In this document: positions 55,803 to 64,000 of the stretch, in pieces
Layout of the letters: every line of letters begins with the position of its first letter
Position numbering within the stretch: the stretch's first letter is position 1
Assembly: GCF_021271205.1 (NCBI RefSeq)
Contig: NZ_JAIWKS010000002.1
Coordinates: forward strand, 496,001-560,000
DNA from: Pseudomonas uvaldensis
Lineage (GTDB): Bacteria > Pseudomonadota > Gammaproteobacteria > Pseudomonadales > Pseudomonadaceae
Length of the DNA: 64,000 nt
Direction of reading: 5' to 3'
Made by a program: the position numbers and the translations under genes
Notes under the pieces: generated by a model
The model's input: the letters and a program-made list of their open reading frames with translations, nothing else
Database searches by the model: none
Told to the model about the DNA's origin: nothing

Positions 55803-56348
55803 GTGAAGAAGCTCTACCTGGCTCTGCCGTTCTGCGCGCTGCTGCTACAAGGCTGTGGTGTGACCATGACCCGCTACGAACCCAATTATCAGAACGTCCA
55901 GCAGCTCAAGCAAAACGCGCCCTTGCAGCCCCTGCGGGAAGCGCAGGTGAACGCCGATTCCGGTCAAGGGTCGCTGATGGTTCGCCTGAATCCGATTTCT
56001 TCGCCTGTTGGCAGCGTGCCACTGCACATCCAGGCAGCGATCAACGATGAGCTCCGTCAGGCAGGTCTGCTGGACCCTCGCGCTGACCGACAATTGCAGG
56101 TTCAATTGATCAAGAGTCAACTCACCGCCGGCATGAGCGAAGGTCATGGCGAGCTGGCTGCACGCTTCACCCTGCGTAAAGGTGACCAGGTTTTGTACGA
56201 AACCACCAAGGACGTGCAGCGTGCATGGGACAGCAGTTTCTTTGGCCCGGTTGCCATCCCGGCCGCTGCAAACAACTACAACCCGATGGTGCTGGACCTG
56301 CTCAAGAGCTTGTACAGCGACCCGCAGTTCACTCAAGCGTTGAAATGA
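55803..56348 (+). CDS. Hypothetical lipoprotein
   Basis: 181-aa lipoprotein with lipobox LLQGC (Cys18). Mature segments QLKQNAPLQPLREAQVNAD, QAAINDELRQAGLLDPRADR and GELAARFTLRKGDQVLYETT suggest a small periplasmic beta/alpha domain of a kind found in envelope lipoproteins, with no known activity. GTG 55803 has AAGGAT eight bases before it. Its general layout resembles the lipoprotein at 57027-57662 (a periplasmic ELRQAG/ELKRAF helix), so the two may be distant paralogues. Confidence 0.8.
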   Translation: MKKLYLALPFCALLLQGCGVTMTRYEPNYQNVQQLKQNAPLQPLREAQVNADSGQGSLMVRLNPISSPVGSVPLHIQAAINDELRQAGLLDPRADRQLQVQLIKSQLTAGMSEGHGELAARFTLRKGDQVLYETTKDVQRAWDSSFFGPVAIPAAANNYNPMVLDLLKSLYSDPQFTQALK

Positions 56349-56350
56349 TC

Positions 56351-56380
56351 AAAAAAAGAGCCGCGATTGCGGCTCTTTTT
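56351..56380. terminator. Bidirectional terminator
   Basis: AGAGCCGC-GATT-GCGGCTCT stem flanked by A7 on the left and T5 on the right. It serves the lipoprotein gene on plus and the VOC gene on minus. Confidence 0.9.
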
Positions 56381-56422
56381 CCATCGGTCCAAGCCCCACG
56401 CCAGGGCCTGCCATAGCGTTGG

Positions 56423-56848
56423 TCATTTGGCGAAAAGCTGGCTCATATCCTTGAATGCCTTGAACTCCAGGGCATTACCGCACGGATCGAACAAGAACAT
56501 GGTGGCTTGTTCGCCTACCTGCCCTTTGAAACGAATGTAGGGTTCGATCACGAATTCAATGCCAAAGGACTTCAATCGCTCGGCCAGCGCTTCCCACTCT
56601 TCCCAGCCCAGGACGATGCCGAAATGAGGAACCGGTACGTCGTGACCATCCACCGGATTGTGATGGGCATTTTCCTGTGACGCGGTTTTTGGTTGTTCGT
56701 GGATAACGAGTTGATGGCCATAAAAGTTGAAGTCGACCCATTGAGTACTGGAGCGTCCCTCCTCCAGACCAAACACCTCACCGTAAAAGGTACGTGCTGC
56801 AGCAAGGTCATAAACAGGGATTGCGAGATGGAAAGGTGAAAGGCTCAT
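56423..56848 (-). CDS. VOC-family (glyoxalase-like) protein
   Basis: 141-aa vicinal-oxygen-chelate protein: [20 protein letters not shown], then the metal-ligand region [23 protein letters not shown] and [15 protein letters not shown]. Two beta-alpha-beta-beta-beta units, normal length, soluble. These bind a divalent metal and act as lyases, dioxygenases or drug-binding proteins; substrate cannot be assigned. ATG 56848 has TGGAG six bases before it. Confidence 0.88.
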   Translation of the reverse strand: MSLSPFHLAIPVYDLAAARTFYGEVFGLEEGRSSTQWVDFNFYGHQLVIHEQPKTASQENAHHNPVDGHDVPVPHFGIVLGWEEWEALAERLKSFGIEFVIEPYIRFKGQVGEQATMFLFDPCGNALEFKAFKDMSQLFAK

Positions 56849-56991
56849 CAGAACTCCAATGGTTGGATTTTCGTTGGGTTTCACCCGACGCTTCAGGCCA
56901 GGCATCGCACCGGCATCGGCTGACTGGGGGACGTTGAAGTATCGTAAAACGTTTGTGCCCCTGGCGTTGCGGGAATGCAACCCCACAACTG

Positions 56992-57017
56992 AAAAGAGCC
57001 GCGATGGCGGCTCTTTT
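56992..57017. terminator. Bidirectional terminator
   Basis: Perfect 11-bp stem AAAAGAGCCGC / GCGGCTCTTTT with loop GATG, 10 bases beyond the stop of the lipoprotein gene on the minus strand. Its core is the same as the terminator at 56351-56380. Confidence 0.85.
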
Positions 57018-57026
57018 CTATCCGTC

Positions 57027-57662
57027 TCAGCCCCTTGGAATACGGGTCTCGACAGCGGAGTATCTCGTGCGGTTGTTGTCGACCCAATTCTTCAACAGCG
57101 CATTGACCTGCCGGTTGAAAGTGTCGGTGACGGCAGCCTTGGGCGTATTGCCTGCCAGCGGCAGGAACCAGATGCCCATCCACGTGTTGATCGCATCATG
57201 GTTGCTGCTCTTGCCCAGCGGTTGCCCCTGCTCGTCCAGAGTCTCCAGGCTCATGGTGTACTGATCGGTAGCCAACGAAGGAATCACCGTCAGCGTGAGC
57301 CCACTGATGAACGCCAGGACCAGTTGCCCACCGCCTGGCGCGTGGTTGTAGACCTTCAACCGAAGGTTATAGTCGCCAGGTTGCTTCTGGAATTCGTCGA
57401 AGACCACGCGCCCGAAGAGCCCTGACTCATCGAAAGCTCGCTTCAGCTCGGGCTTGAGCATGTCCCGAGCCTGCGGCACCTCGGTGGCCTTGGCATTGTC
57501 GGGATCGCCCTGATAGAAATCAAAGTCGACATAGACATTCGGCTTGTTCGCGTAACTGGCCATCGAAGGCAGGTTCACGGGCGCGACTTCATCTTTAGTG
57601 AAACTGGCGCATCCACTGAGGCTCAAGGCCAAGGCGAGGCCGATGGCTTTTACACATTGCAT
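57027..57662 (-). CDS. Hypothetical lipoprotein
   Basis: 211-aa lipoprotein with lipobox LSGC (Cys18). Mature segments [20 protein letters not shown], then [23 protein letters not shown] and a hydrophobic stretch [16 protein letters not shown] suggest an envelope protein that assembles or inserts partly. No function known. AAGGAAGTTG lies just before ATG 57662. Confidence 0.8.
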   Translation of the reverse strand: MQCVKAIGLALALSLSGCASFTKDEVAPVNLPSMASYANKPNVYVDFDFYQGDPDNAKATEVPQARDMLKPELKRAFDESGLFGRVVFDEFQKQPGDYNLRLKVYNHAPGGGQLVLAFISGLTLTVIPSLATDQYTMSLETLDEQGQPLGKSSNHDAINTWMGIWFLPLAGNTPKAAVTDTFNRQVNALLKNWVDNNRTRYSAVETRIPRG

Positions 57663-57821
57663 ATCAACTTCCTTGCGTAGTTTTCGTGCCGCTCACTGAG
57701 CAGGGGCACGAATTCTAGCCGGATGCGACTGAAATCAAAAGGCCATCACTCGAACAACCTTGTTCCGGCATCACTCGGAACGTTGCCGAGGCACACCTGC
57801 TATGGGCCAATTACCGGGGCC

Positions 57822-58994
57822 TCAGGTGGATTTCGCTTTCTGGTAGGCGTTAATCAGGTTGTATCTACCCAGTTTCATGATGGAAAGGGATTCAGCTCCG
57901 ACCTTCAGCCCTGTCATTGCCTGAAAGATGTAGCCTGTCACGGGAATCGTATTGTTGATCATCGCATCCAGAATCTTCTCGACCAGTCCCCTCTTCGCAT
58001 AACGATCAGAAGCGGCGGAGCTGGCGAGCCTGTGATCGTCGCTGAATAATCCAACCAGGCAGAAAAATACCCACTTGGGAGACATCTGCTGGCCATATTC
58101 GGTATTGGTCAGTTTTGCGCCCAGGCTGCCTTTCGATTCGATGATCAGATATTCCTCGACGGCCCCACTCAGCATATTCCTGCGTATCCAGATCTGGTCT
58201 ATGCCATTGGTTCTTCCCGATGCAGCTTTGCCAATTTTCATCTGGTAATTCTGACCTTGAATGGTCAGCAGGTATTTGGCTGCAGCGTATTCACCGCGTG
58301 CCTCTGCCTGACCTGCACTGTCCAGGTTCTTGAAGTGTCTCCTGACCCGTCTGGCTGAATACAAGTCGTGGTGAACAAATCTTTCCCACCCTGGCTGGCT
58401 CGCGCCAAATGAACCATAAAGCCAAGACTTGACGTTTCGCATCAAATCGTAATTAGTGCTGTTCTGGGAGACGATTTCGCTGAACCGTCGAAGAAACTCA
58501 GGTTGCGGGCTCACGCGACAAGTCATCGCATCAAAACCCGCGAGAGCTTCCTCTTTGTTCTCCATGAACCATTGGATTTTTTCGGCGAGAGGTTGATCAT
58601 TCAGACCGAACACTACAGCGGCCGAGGCCGCTTTATTGATATTTTTGGGCCCCGTGTGCCTGGCATCTCTTCTGATGGCCTGTTTGATCAGTTCTTCATC
58701 GGTCGAATCCAGCAGGATCAGTTGGCTTGCAAGATGTGTAGAGCCGATATTAGCTCCGTATCTGTTTTGGTACTGATTGACGACCTGATCATTGATTTGG
58801 TCGTTGGACTTGACGATGGAAATCGCACCCACGGTTGTATAAGGATACGCTTGGGAAGACAGGGCGATCTGATCTCCCCCGCGTGAATCGAACTGCAGTA
58901 TTTCCGTGCCTTCTATCGTCGCGATAGGGTTACAGTTCTCCAGTATCTTGGTGTTGAGCGTATCCATTCGGTCATAGCTGTTCAGTTTGTTCAA
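57822..58994 (-). CDS. Orphan protein with PD-(D/E)XK-like C-terminal motif
   Basis: 390-aa soluble protein of unknown family. Around residues 265-310 it reads GIDQIWIRR and then EEYLIIESKGSLG followed by YGQQMSPKWV. That D-x(n)-ExK spacing, with a trailing QMS/W motif, is how restriction-endonuclease-fold toxin domains of polymorphic toxins look. The N-terminal 200 residues lack a secretion signal, PAAR or Rhs repeats. TTG 58994 has AAGGA seven bases before it. It stands alone with no obvious immunity gene. It could be a restriction or anti-phage nuclease, or a toxin relic. Confidence 0.55.
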   Translation of the reverse strand: MNKLNSYDRMDTLNTKILENCNPIATIEGTEILQFDSRGGDQIALSSQAYPYTTVGAISIVKSNDQINDQVVNQYQNRYGANIGSTHLASQLILLDSTDEELIKQAIRRDARHTGPKNINKAASAAVVFGLNDQPLAEKIQWFMENKEEALAGFDAMTCRVSPQPEFLRRFSEIVSQNSTNYDLMRNVKSWLYGSFGASQPGWERFVHHDLYSARRVRRHFKNLDSAGQAEARGEYAAAKYLLTIQGQNYQMKIGKAASGRTNGIDQIWIRRNMLSGAVEEYLIIESKGSLGAKLTNTEYGQQMSPKWVFFCLVGLFSDDHRLASSAASDRYAKRGLVEKILDAMINNTIPVTGYIFQAMTGLKVGAESLSIMKLGRYNLINAYQKAKST

Positions 58995-59061
58995 TTCATT
59001 TTCCTTCCCTGGAATGCGACATCCGCCACCACTGGAAAAATCATAAAAAACCGGATGTCTT

Positions 59062-60204
59062 TCAAGCAGCCTTATCTCGTGACAAAGGCACTTTCACGTA
59101 AAACGTCGTACCTCGGGTTTCGTCGGATTGAACCTCTATCGATCCGCCATGGGATGCAACAATTTCAGACGCGATAAAGAGGCCGAGCCCCAACCCTTCC
59201 ATCGATGGATGCTCGGCAGTTGAGCGTTGAGAAAAACGTCCCATTGGATTGAAGATAAAAGGCAACACCTCTTTGGGTATTGGCTCTCCGCGATTATGGA
59301 CGGAAAAGCTGGCTTGGTTCCCTGAAACAGCCAGTTCGACAGTGACTGGCATAGTGGGATCACCGTGCAGAACGGCGTTGCTGACAATATTGGAAAAGAC
59401 TTGTTCCATCCTGGCTCCGTCAAACTCCCCAACAACGGATCCGCATGCTTCAAGGTGCAAAGTAGACGCAGGATGGACCGTCCGGACTTCCGCCAGTACT
59501 CGTTTACAAAGCGGCAGTAAATCAAGAGTCTCTGGTTTGATAGGGATTCCCGGGCCCATCTGACAACGGCTCAGGTCCAGAAGATCGTCGACGATTTTGC
59601 TGGCACGGCCGACGCTGTCATGGATCTGTGTCGCCAGCTTCGTAACCTGTTGGCTGCTCTCGGGTGAGCGGCGCAGGCGGTCCGAGCCAAGCAAAATTGC
59701 GCCTAACGGGGTCCGCAAGTCATGGCCGAGGATGCCGATGAACAGGTTGTGCGAAACTTCCTGGGCATGCGAATAACTGGCGATCGACTCCGTCAGCGCC
59801 TGATCGATGGCTTCATGGAAGCGGATCATATCGACGACTTCATCAGGCGACAGGCTGGACTTGATCGCTTTCATCCATTGGAACAGCACGCTGGTTCTGA
59901 GCGCTCGGTATTCCGACACCATCTGTTTGATGCTGAAGCCCTCCAGCAAGCGCGTCACGGCATGAGTTTCAGCAGCTGTCTGAGGCTCGTTCACCGGACC
60001 ATGGCCCTGAGACTTGGCGATCTGTTCTCGTACGGTCTGCTTTTTTCGAAGATCGGCAACAACTGCTTGCAACATCTGTTCGGCATGGTCTCGCAACGCG
60101 CTGCGGCCCAGAGGCGCACCAGGCGCATCGATCGACGCGGCGAAGTCCTCCCACGCTTGAAGGATAGACTCGGTGTTCTCGCTGATAAAATCGGGCAAGC
60201 GCAT
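59062..60204 (-). CDS. Soluble sensor histidine kinase (RsbRD_N-like sensor)
   Basis: 380-aa cytoplasmic kinase with no membrane span. Residues 1-150 resemble the RsbRD_N helical sensor (FISENTESILQAWEDFAASI, HAEQMLQAVVADLRKKQT, FSIKQMVSEYRALR). H-box ILGHDLRTPLGAIL near residue 160, N-box NIVSNAVLHGD, then GLGLGLFIASEIVASHGG. ATG 60204 has AGGA eight bases before it; upstream frame to 60822 is not supported. No response regulator lies nearby, so its partner is elsewhere. Confidence 0.88.
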   Translation of the reverse strand: MRLPDFISENTESILQAWEDFAASIDAPGAPLGRSALRDHAEQMLQAVVADLRKKQTVREQIAKSQGHGPVNEPQTAAETHAVTRLLEGFSIKQMVSEYRALRTSVLFQWMKAIKSSLSPDEVVDMIRFHEAIDQALTESIASYSHAQEVSHNLFIGILGHDLRTPLGAILLGSDRLRRSPESSQQVTKLATQIHDSVGRASKIVDDLLDLSRCQMGPGIPIKPETLDLLPLCKRVLAEVRTVHPASTLHLEACGSVVGEFDGARMEQVFSNIVSNAVLHGDPTMPVTVELAVSGNQASFSVHNRGEPIPKEVLPFIFNPMGRFSQRSTAEHPSMEGLGLGLFIASEIVASHGGSIEVQSDETRGTTFYVKVPLSRDKAA

Positions 60205-60471
60205 GTCAGTATCCTGGTCGTGGGTGGAATGCAACGACGGGCGGCCTGTGAATTGTAGGGGGGCATGTAGGGATTTCAAATTGCACCGGACAAGGGGAGT
60301 CGCAACGCCAGTCGGTGACGCGATGAGCGCCCTGGCGCAACCTGCGCTCGGACGACCAGCATCACGCCAAGAATAGGCAATGATTCGAGAGGATCGTGCA
60401 ATCCAGCCAGGGCAATGGGTCCTATAGTGGTTTGCAAGGACTGACTTAACCCGTATGGAGAACCAGTCATT

Positions 60472-60945
60472 ATGAGTGCCCTCACTATCAATGGCCGTGA
60501 GTACACGGTCGACGTAGACCCTGCAACGCCCATCCTCTGGACCCTGCGCGATACGCTGGGCCTGACCGGCACCAAATTCGGCTGCGGCGCGGCGCTGTGC
60601 GGCGCTTGCACGGTTCACCTCGATGGCCAGGCCATCCGTTCCTGCGTGACCCCCATTGCCGCCGCCGAGGGCAAGCACATCACCACCATCGAGGCTGCCA
60701 CCAATGGCAGCGACCCGGTCGGCACCGCCGTCCATGAGGCCTGGGTCAAGCACGACGTGGCGCAATGTGGCTACTGCCAGAGTGGCCAGATCATGAGCGC
60801 CACCGCTTTCCTCAAGACGCAACCCAAGGGCAAGCAGCCCACCATGGCGGAAATCGACTCAGCCATGGCCGGCAATATCTGCCGTTGCGGCACTTACGCC
60901 CGTATCCGCGCCGCAGTGGCGGATGCCGCCAAAGCCCTTGCCTGA
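60472..60945 (+). CDS. iorA: [2Fe-2S] subunit of molybdenum hydroxylase (isoquinoline 1-oxidoreductase alpha-like)
   Basis: 157-aa iron-sulfur subunit. The first cluster is held by FGCGAALCGACTVHLDG plus the later RSC; the second by QCGYCQSGQ and NICRCGTYARIR. It passes electrons from the molybdopterin subunit encoded next. No FAD subunit is present, as in the isoquinoline oxidoreductase type that uses cytochrome c or quinone. GGAG lies upstream of ATG 60472. The substrate could be an aldehyde or N-heterocycle. Confidence 0.9.
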   Translation: MSALTINGREYTVDVDPATPILWTLRDTLGLTGTKFGCGAALCGACTVHLDGQAIRSCVTPIAAAEGKHITTIEAATNGSDPVGTAVHEAWVKHDVAQCGYCQSGQIMSATAFLKTQPKGKQPTMAEIDSAMAGNICRCGTYARIRAAVADAAKALA

Positions 60946-60956
60946 CGGAGCCTGCC

Positions 60957-63197
60957 ATGTTGAACGACCTCTTTCATCCAGAGACGCCGCGTGCGCTGGA
61001 ACACTTGTTTGAGCGCGATCTTGCCGATGGGCCCGCTACCCTGCCCCGTCGCAGCTTCCTGAAAATCGTCGGCATCGGCGGGCTGGCACTGGGGGCGTTT
61101 CCTCACCTGGCTACGGCGCAACAGACCAGCGACGCTGCCGGCGCACCGCTCAAACCGGCCCAGCAACCGTCCGCATTCGTGCAAATTGCCCCCAACGGCG
61201 AAGTCACGGTGACGATCAACCGTCTGGAATTTGGCCAGGGTGTGCAGACCAGCCTGCCGATGATCCTCGCCGAAGAACTCGATGCCGACTGGAGTCTGGT
61301 ACGCAGTCGCCACGGCAACAACGATGCGGCCTATCAGGACCCTATTTTCGGCATTCACCTCACCGGTGGTTCCAATTCGATCAAGAACAGTTTCACCCAA
61401 TACCGCGAACTCGGCGCCCGCGCTCGCGCCATGCTGCTTGCCGCCGCTGCCGCGCGCTGGAACGTGGACGTGGCGAGCCTGAGCACCCAGGCGGGTACGG
61501 TGCTCGGCCCAGCGGGACGGCGAGCCACTTATGGCGAGCTGGCCGAGTCTGCAATGGCGATGCCGGTGCCCGAGAACGTCACACTCAAGGACCCCAAGGA
61601 CTTTCGCATCATTGGTCAGGCCACCACGCGCATTGACGCCAAGGCCAAGAGCAGCGGCCAACAGGACTTTGGTATCGACACGCACCTGCCCGGGCAGCTC
61701 ACGGCGGTCGTCGCTCGGCCACCGGTATTTGGCGCCAGGATCAGCGCCCTGGATGACAGCGCGGCGCGTGCCACCCAAGGCGTGAAAGCGGTGTTGCGTG
61801 TGCCGCTGGACGGTGGTGGCGAAGGCGTGGCGGTGGTCGCGGATGGCTACTGGCAGGCCAAGGTCGCCCGAGATGCATTGAAACTGGAGTGGAACCTGGC
61901 CGCCGTGGAGAAGGTGGACACCGACAAACAATTGATTCAGTACCGGGAGCTTGCTAACCAGCCCGGCCCACTGCATTTCGATGCCGACATGACGGCCCTT
62001 GCCACCGCACCTCATCGCCTGGAAGCCGAGTTCGTCTTTCCCTACCTGGCCCATGCTCCCATGGAGCCGTTGAACTGCACGGTACAGCTTGACCAGGATG
62101 GCGCGCACCTGTGGGTCGGTACGCAGTTCCCAGGCGGCGATGGCGCCGCGGCCGCGAAAGTCCTCAACCTCAAGCCAGAGCAGGTCCAGGTCCACGTGCA
62201 GACGGCCGGCGGTGGCTTCGGCCGCCGTGGCGTCGCCACCAGCGATTTCGTCGTGCTGGCTTGCGAGGTGGCCAAGGCCGCTCGCACGGGTGGGCTGAAC
62301 GCCCCGATACGTACGCTCTGGAGTCGCGAAGATGACATCAAGGGCGGCTATTACCGTCCCATGCACTTGCACCGCGCGCGAATAGGTTTCGATGACGAAG
62401 GCAAGGTCCTGGCCTGGGACCACGCCCTCGTCGGGCAATCGATCCTCAGCGGCACCCTGTTCGGTGGGCGGGTAAAGAACGGTATCGACCCGACCGCGAC
62501 TGAGGGCATGCGCAATCCGTATCCCTTGCCGATGCGCCTGACAGTGCATCATCCCAAACTCAACGTGCCGGTGCTCTGGTGGCGCAGCGTGGGCTCCACA
62601 CACACGGCCTTCGTCATGGAAACGTTGATCGACGAAATCGCCCGGACCACACGGCAGGATCCTGTGGCCTACAGGATGAAATTGTTTGGCGACCAAAACC
62701 CTCGCCATCGAGCAGCCCTGCAGCTGGCCGTGGACAAGAGCGAATATGGCAAGCGCCAGCTCGCGGACGGCCGCGCTTGGGGCGTGGCGGTACACGAGTC
62801 GTTCAGTTCAGTCGTGGCTTACGTCGTGGAGGCTTCCGTACAGGATGGTCGGCCGGTGTTGCACCGCGTCACCGCAGGCGTGCACTGTAACCTGGTCGTC
62901 AACCCGCGCAGCGTGGAAGCCCAGGTGCAGGGCGCGGCATTGATGGGCTTGTCCATGTGCCTGCCGGGCGGCGCCATCACCTTGAAGGACGGCGTCGTGC
63001 AGCAAAGCAATTTCGCGGATTTCAGCGTGCCACGCATTACCGATATGCCGGAGTTTTCCATCCATATCGTGCCCAGCGCCGAACCCCCGACAGGAATGGG
63101 CGAGCCCGGCCTGCCAGCCCTGGCGCCCGCTTTCGCGAATGCCATTGCAAGTCTCACGGGCAAGCCGCTGCGGCAGTTGCCTTTCAGGCTGGCGTGA
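60957..63197 (+). CDS. iorB: Molybdopterin subunit of isoquinoline 1-oxidoreductase-like enzyme
   Basis: 746-aa molybdopterin-binding subunit of the xanthine oxidase superfamily. Tat-type signal near residue 31 (PRRSFLKIVGIGGLALGAF) predicts export of the folded holoenzyme to the periplasm with IorA. Signs of the family: INRLEFGQGVQTSLPMILAE, YLAHAPMEPLNCTVQ, GGFGRRGVATSDFV, and a C-terminal GMGEPGLPALAPAFANAI with the catalytic Glu. ATG 60957 starts 11 bases after iorA with GGAG before it. No cytochrome or cofactor-maturation gene follows. Confidence 0.92.
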   Translation: MLNDLFHPETPRALEHLFERDLADGPATLPRRSFLKIVGIGGLALGAFPHLATAQQTSDAAGAPLKPAQQPSAFVQIAPNGEVTVTINRLEFGQGVQTSLPMILAEELDADWSLVRSRHGNNDAAYQDPIFGIHLTGGSNSIKNSFTQYRELGARARAMLLAAAAARWNVDVASLSTQAGTVLGPAGRRATYGELAESAMAMPVPENVTLKDPKDFRIIGQATTRIDAKAKSSGQQDFGIDTHLPGQLTAVVARPPVFGARISALDDSAARATQGVKAVLRVPLDGGGEGVAVVADGYWQAKVARDALKLEWNLAAVEKVDTDKQLIQYRELANQPGPLHFDADMTALATAPHRLEAEFVFPYLAHAPMEPLNCTVQLDQDGAHLWVGTQFPGGDGAAAAKVLNLKPEQVQVHVQTAGGGFGRRGVATSDFVVLACEVAKAARTGGLNAPIRTLWSREDDIKGGYYRPMHLHRARIGFDDEGKVLAWDHALVGQSILSGTLFGGRVKNGIDPTATEGMRNPYPLPMRLTVHHPKLNVPVLWWRSVGSTHTAFVMETLIDEIARTTRQDPVAYRMKLFGDQNPRHRAALQLAVDKSEYGKRQLADGRAWGVAVHESFSSVVAYVVEASVQDGRPVLHRVTAGVHCNLVVNPRSVEAQVQGAALMGLSMCLPGGAITLKDGVVQQSNFADFSVPRITDMPEFSIHIVPSAEPPTGMGEPGLPALAPAFANAIASLTGKPLRQLPFRLA

Positions 63198-63240
63198 CAG
63201 GAAAGAAACGGAGGTCTGGGTCCCTTTCCGGTTGTCTTGC

Positions 63241-63690
63241 TCAGACCCCGCCCTGCGCCGAAATCCGCTCCACCAGACGCGCCTGCAAGGCCTGGAGCTC
63301 CTGGGCCTCGGCCTTGCCTCTGCCATGTTCGCTAGCCTCCTTGCCTTCCCAGCGAGGAACGATGTGCATATGAATGTGATAAACCGTCTGTCCTGCCGCT
63401 GCGCCGTTGAACTGCGCGATCTGGACGCCGTCCGGCTGCAACTCGTCTACGATGATTCGCGTCAGGCGTTGCACTGCCGCCATCATCGCGCTCAGTGCGG
63501 CGGGCTCGACTTCGAGGATATTCCGGGCCTGGGATGATTTCGGGATGACCAGGGCATGGCCATACGATTGGGGGAAGACGTCCAGGAAAGCCAATACCTG
63601 TTCATCTTCGTAGATTTTGTAGCACGGCGCATCGCCGTTCAGGATCAATGCAAAGATGTTTCGTGGATCATATTGACCATGGAGGCTCAT
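63241..63690 (-). CDS. HIT-family nucleotide-binding protein
   Basis: 149-aa histidine-triad hydrolase (ADP-ribose/AppA-type HINT-like): NGDAPCYKIYEDEQVLAFLD, QSYGHALVIPKSS and the triad VYHIHMHIVPRW. It hydrolyses AMP-lysine-type or dinucleotide substrates; the exact substrate is unknown. AAGGAGCG lies before ATG 63690. The sequence at the end of iorB includes GGTCTG...CAGACC near 63211-63236, possibly a weak terminator. Confidence 0.9.
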   Translation of the reverse strand: MSLHGQYDPRNIFALILNGDAPCYKIYEDEQVLAFLDVFPQSYGHALVIPKSSQARNILEVEPAALSAMMAAVQRLTRIIVDELQPDGVQIAQFNGAAAGQTVYHIHMHIVPRWEGKEASEHGRGKAEAQELQALQARLVERISAQGGV

Positions 63691-63761
63691 GCTCGCTCCT
63701 TCTGTGGGTATGAGTGCGGGGTGTTCTCGATGCTACAAAATAGACCTGACAAGGATAAACG

Positions 63762-64000
63762 TCATGCCACCAGCAGTCCCGCTTCCTGATAACTCAGCAC
63801 CAACTCGTCGAACAGGCTGATATCGAGTCGTGTACGTGCGATCAATTGCGCGCCGGCCACGGCAGTGTAGATGGCTCGGGCCCGCCGCTCACAGCGATCG
63901 GCATCGCCCAGGCCGGCGTCAGCCAGTACCTGCGTCAACCAGGTCACATTGGCATCGGCGAACGCCTTGACCTCCTGCTGTACGACTTCGGGCAAGTCCT
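63762..64000 (-). CDS. TetR/AcrR-family regulator, C-terminal fragment (window edge)
   Basis: The last roughly 78 residues of a protein running off the right edge: VKAFADANVTWLTQVLADAG, then CERRARAIYTAVAGAQLIAR, the typical TetR C-terminal ligand/dimerisation helices. The DNA-binding part is outside the window. Divergence or partnership cannot be judged. Confidence 0.65.
   Translation of the reverse strand, partial: DLPEVVQQEVKAFADANVTWLTQVLADAGLGDADRCERRARAIYTAVAGAQLIARTRLDISLFDELVLSYQEAGLLVA

Noticed and set aside
1..64000. CRISPR arrays, tRNA or rRNA genes, insertion sequences
   Set aside because: No evenly spaced direct repeats outside VgrG, no tRNA cloverleaf and no transposase-like protein were seen.

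Overview
The window reads as a high-GC pseudomonad chromosome, most like the Pseudomonas fluorescens group. The evidence is a methionine gamma-lyase close to the P. putida enzyme, an OprD-type porin, a two-gene non-ribosomal peptide synthetase (NRPS) system, a VgrG island and dmeRF metal-efflux genes, together with strong GC codon bias. All family calls come from reading motifs by eye, and no search was run.

Layout. 1-8.2 kb: methionine gamma-lyase, two small lipoproteins, a DUF3144 protein, a three-gene operon (acidic peptide, DUF2188, helix-hairpin-helix protein), an OprD porin, a KfrA-like coiled-coil DNA-binding protein with a small coupled gene and a palindromic upstream site, and a DUF5329 secreted protein. 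8.3-37.0 kb: the dominant feature, two overlapping NRPS genes (3184 and 5932 aa) followed by a translationally coupled MFS exporter. The eight modules have hand-read codes Val-Ala-Gln | Ala-Val-Ala-Pro-Thr. There is an N-terminal condensation domain, a TubC-type docking domain at the gene junction and a tandem thioesterase at the end. I know of no characterised peptide with this order. 37.1-39.5 kb: a LuxR-type regulator, divergent from an orphan polyamine-binding-type protein across a palindrome-rich intergenic region, then a small hypothetical gene.

39.5-47.8 kb: a type VI secretion accessory island. One arm is vgrG, a DUF6484 gene and a TIGR02270-like HEAT gene. The divergent arm is a DUF2169 gene, a degenerate thiolase-fold gene, a DUF4150 (PAAR-like) candidate effector and a candidate immunity gene. 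47.8-49.1 kb: an RcnR-type sensor and a CDF cation exporter, with a G6-tract operator covering the ribosome binding site. 49.1-54.0 kb: a periplasmic binding protein followed by a two-kinase hybrid sensor, apparently a ligand-sensing pair with no transporter. 54.4-57.7 kb: ohr, a secreted alpha/beta hydrolase, two lipoproteins and a VOC protein, separated by clear terminators. 57.8-64 kb: an orphan protein with a PD-(D/E)XK-like motif, a soluble sensor kinase, a two-subunit molybdenum hydroxylase (iorAB-like), a HIT protein and the C-terminus of a TetR-type regulator cut by the window edge.

The best candidate for an undescribed system is the NRPS1-NRPS2-MFS cluster with its hairpin-bearing leader and near-identical duplicated Val adenylation domain. 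The T6SS accessory arm with a catalytically dead thiolase and the orphan nuclease-like protein come next.
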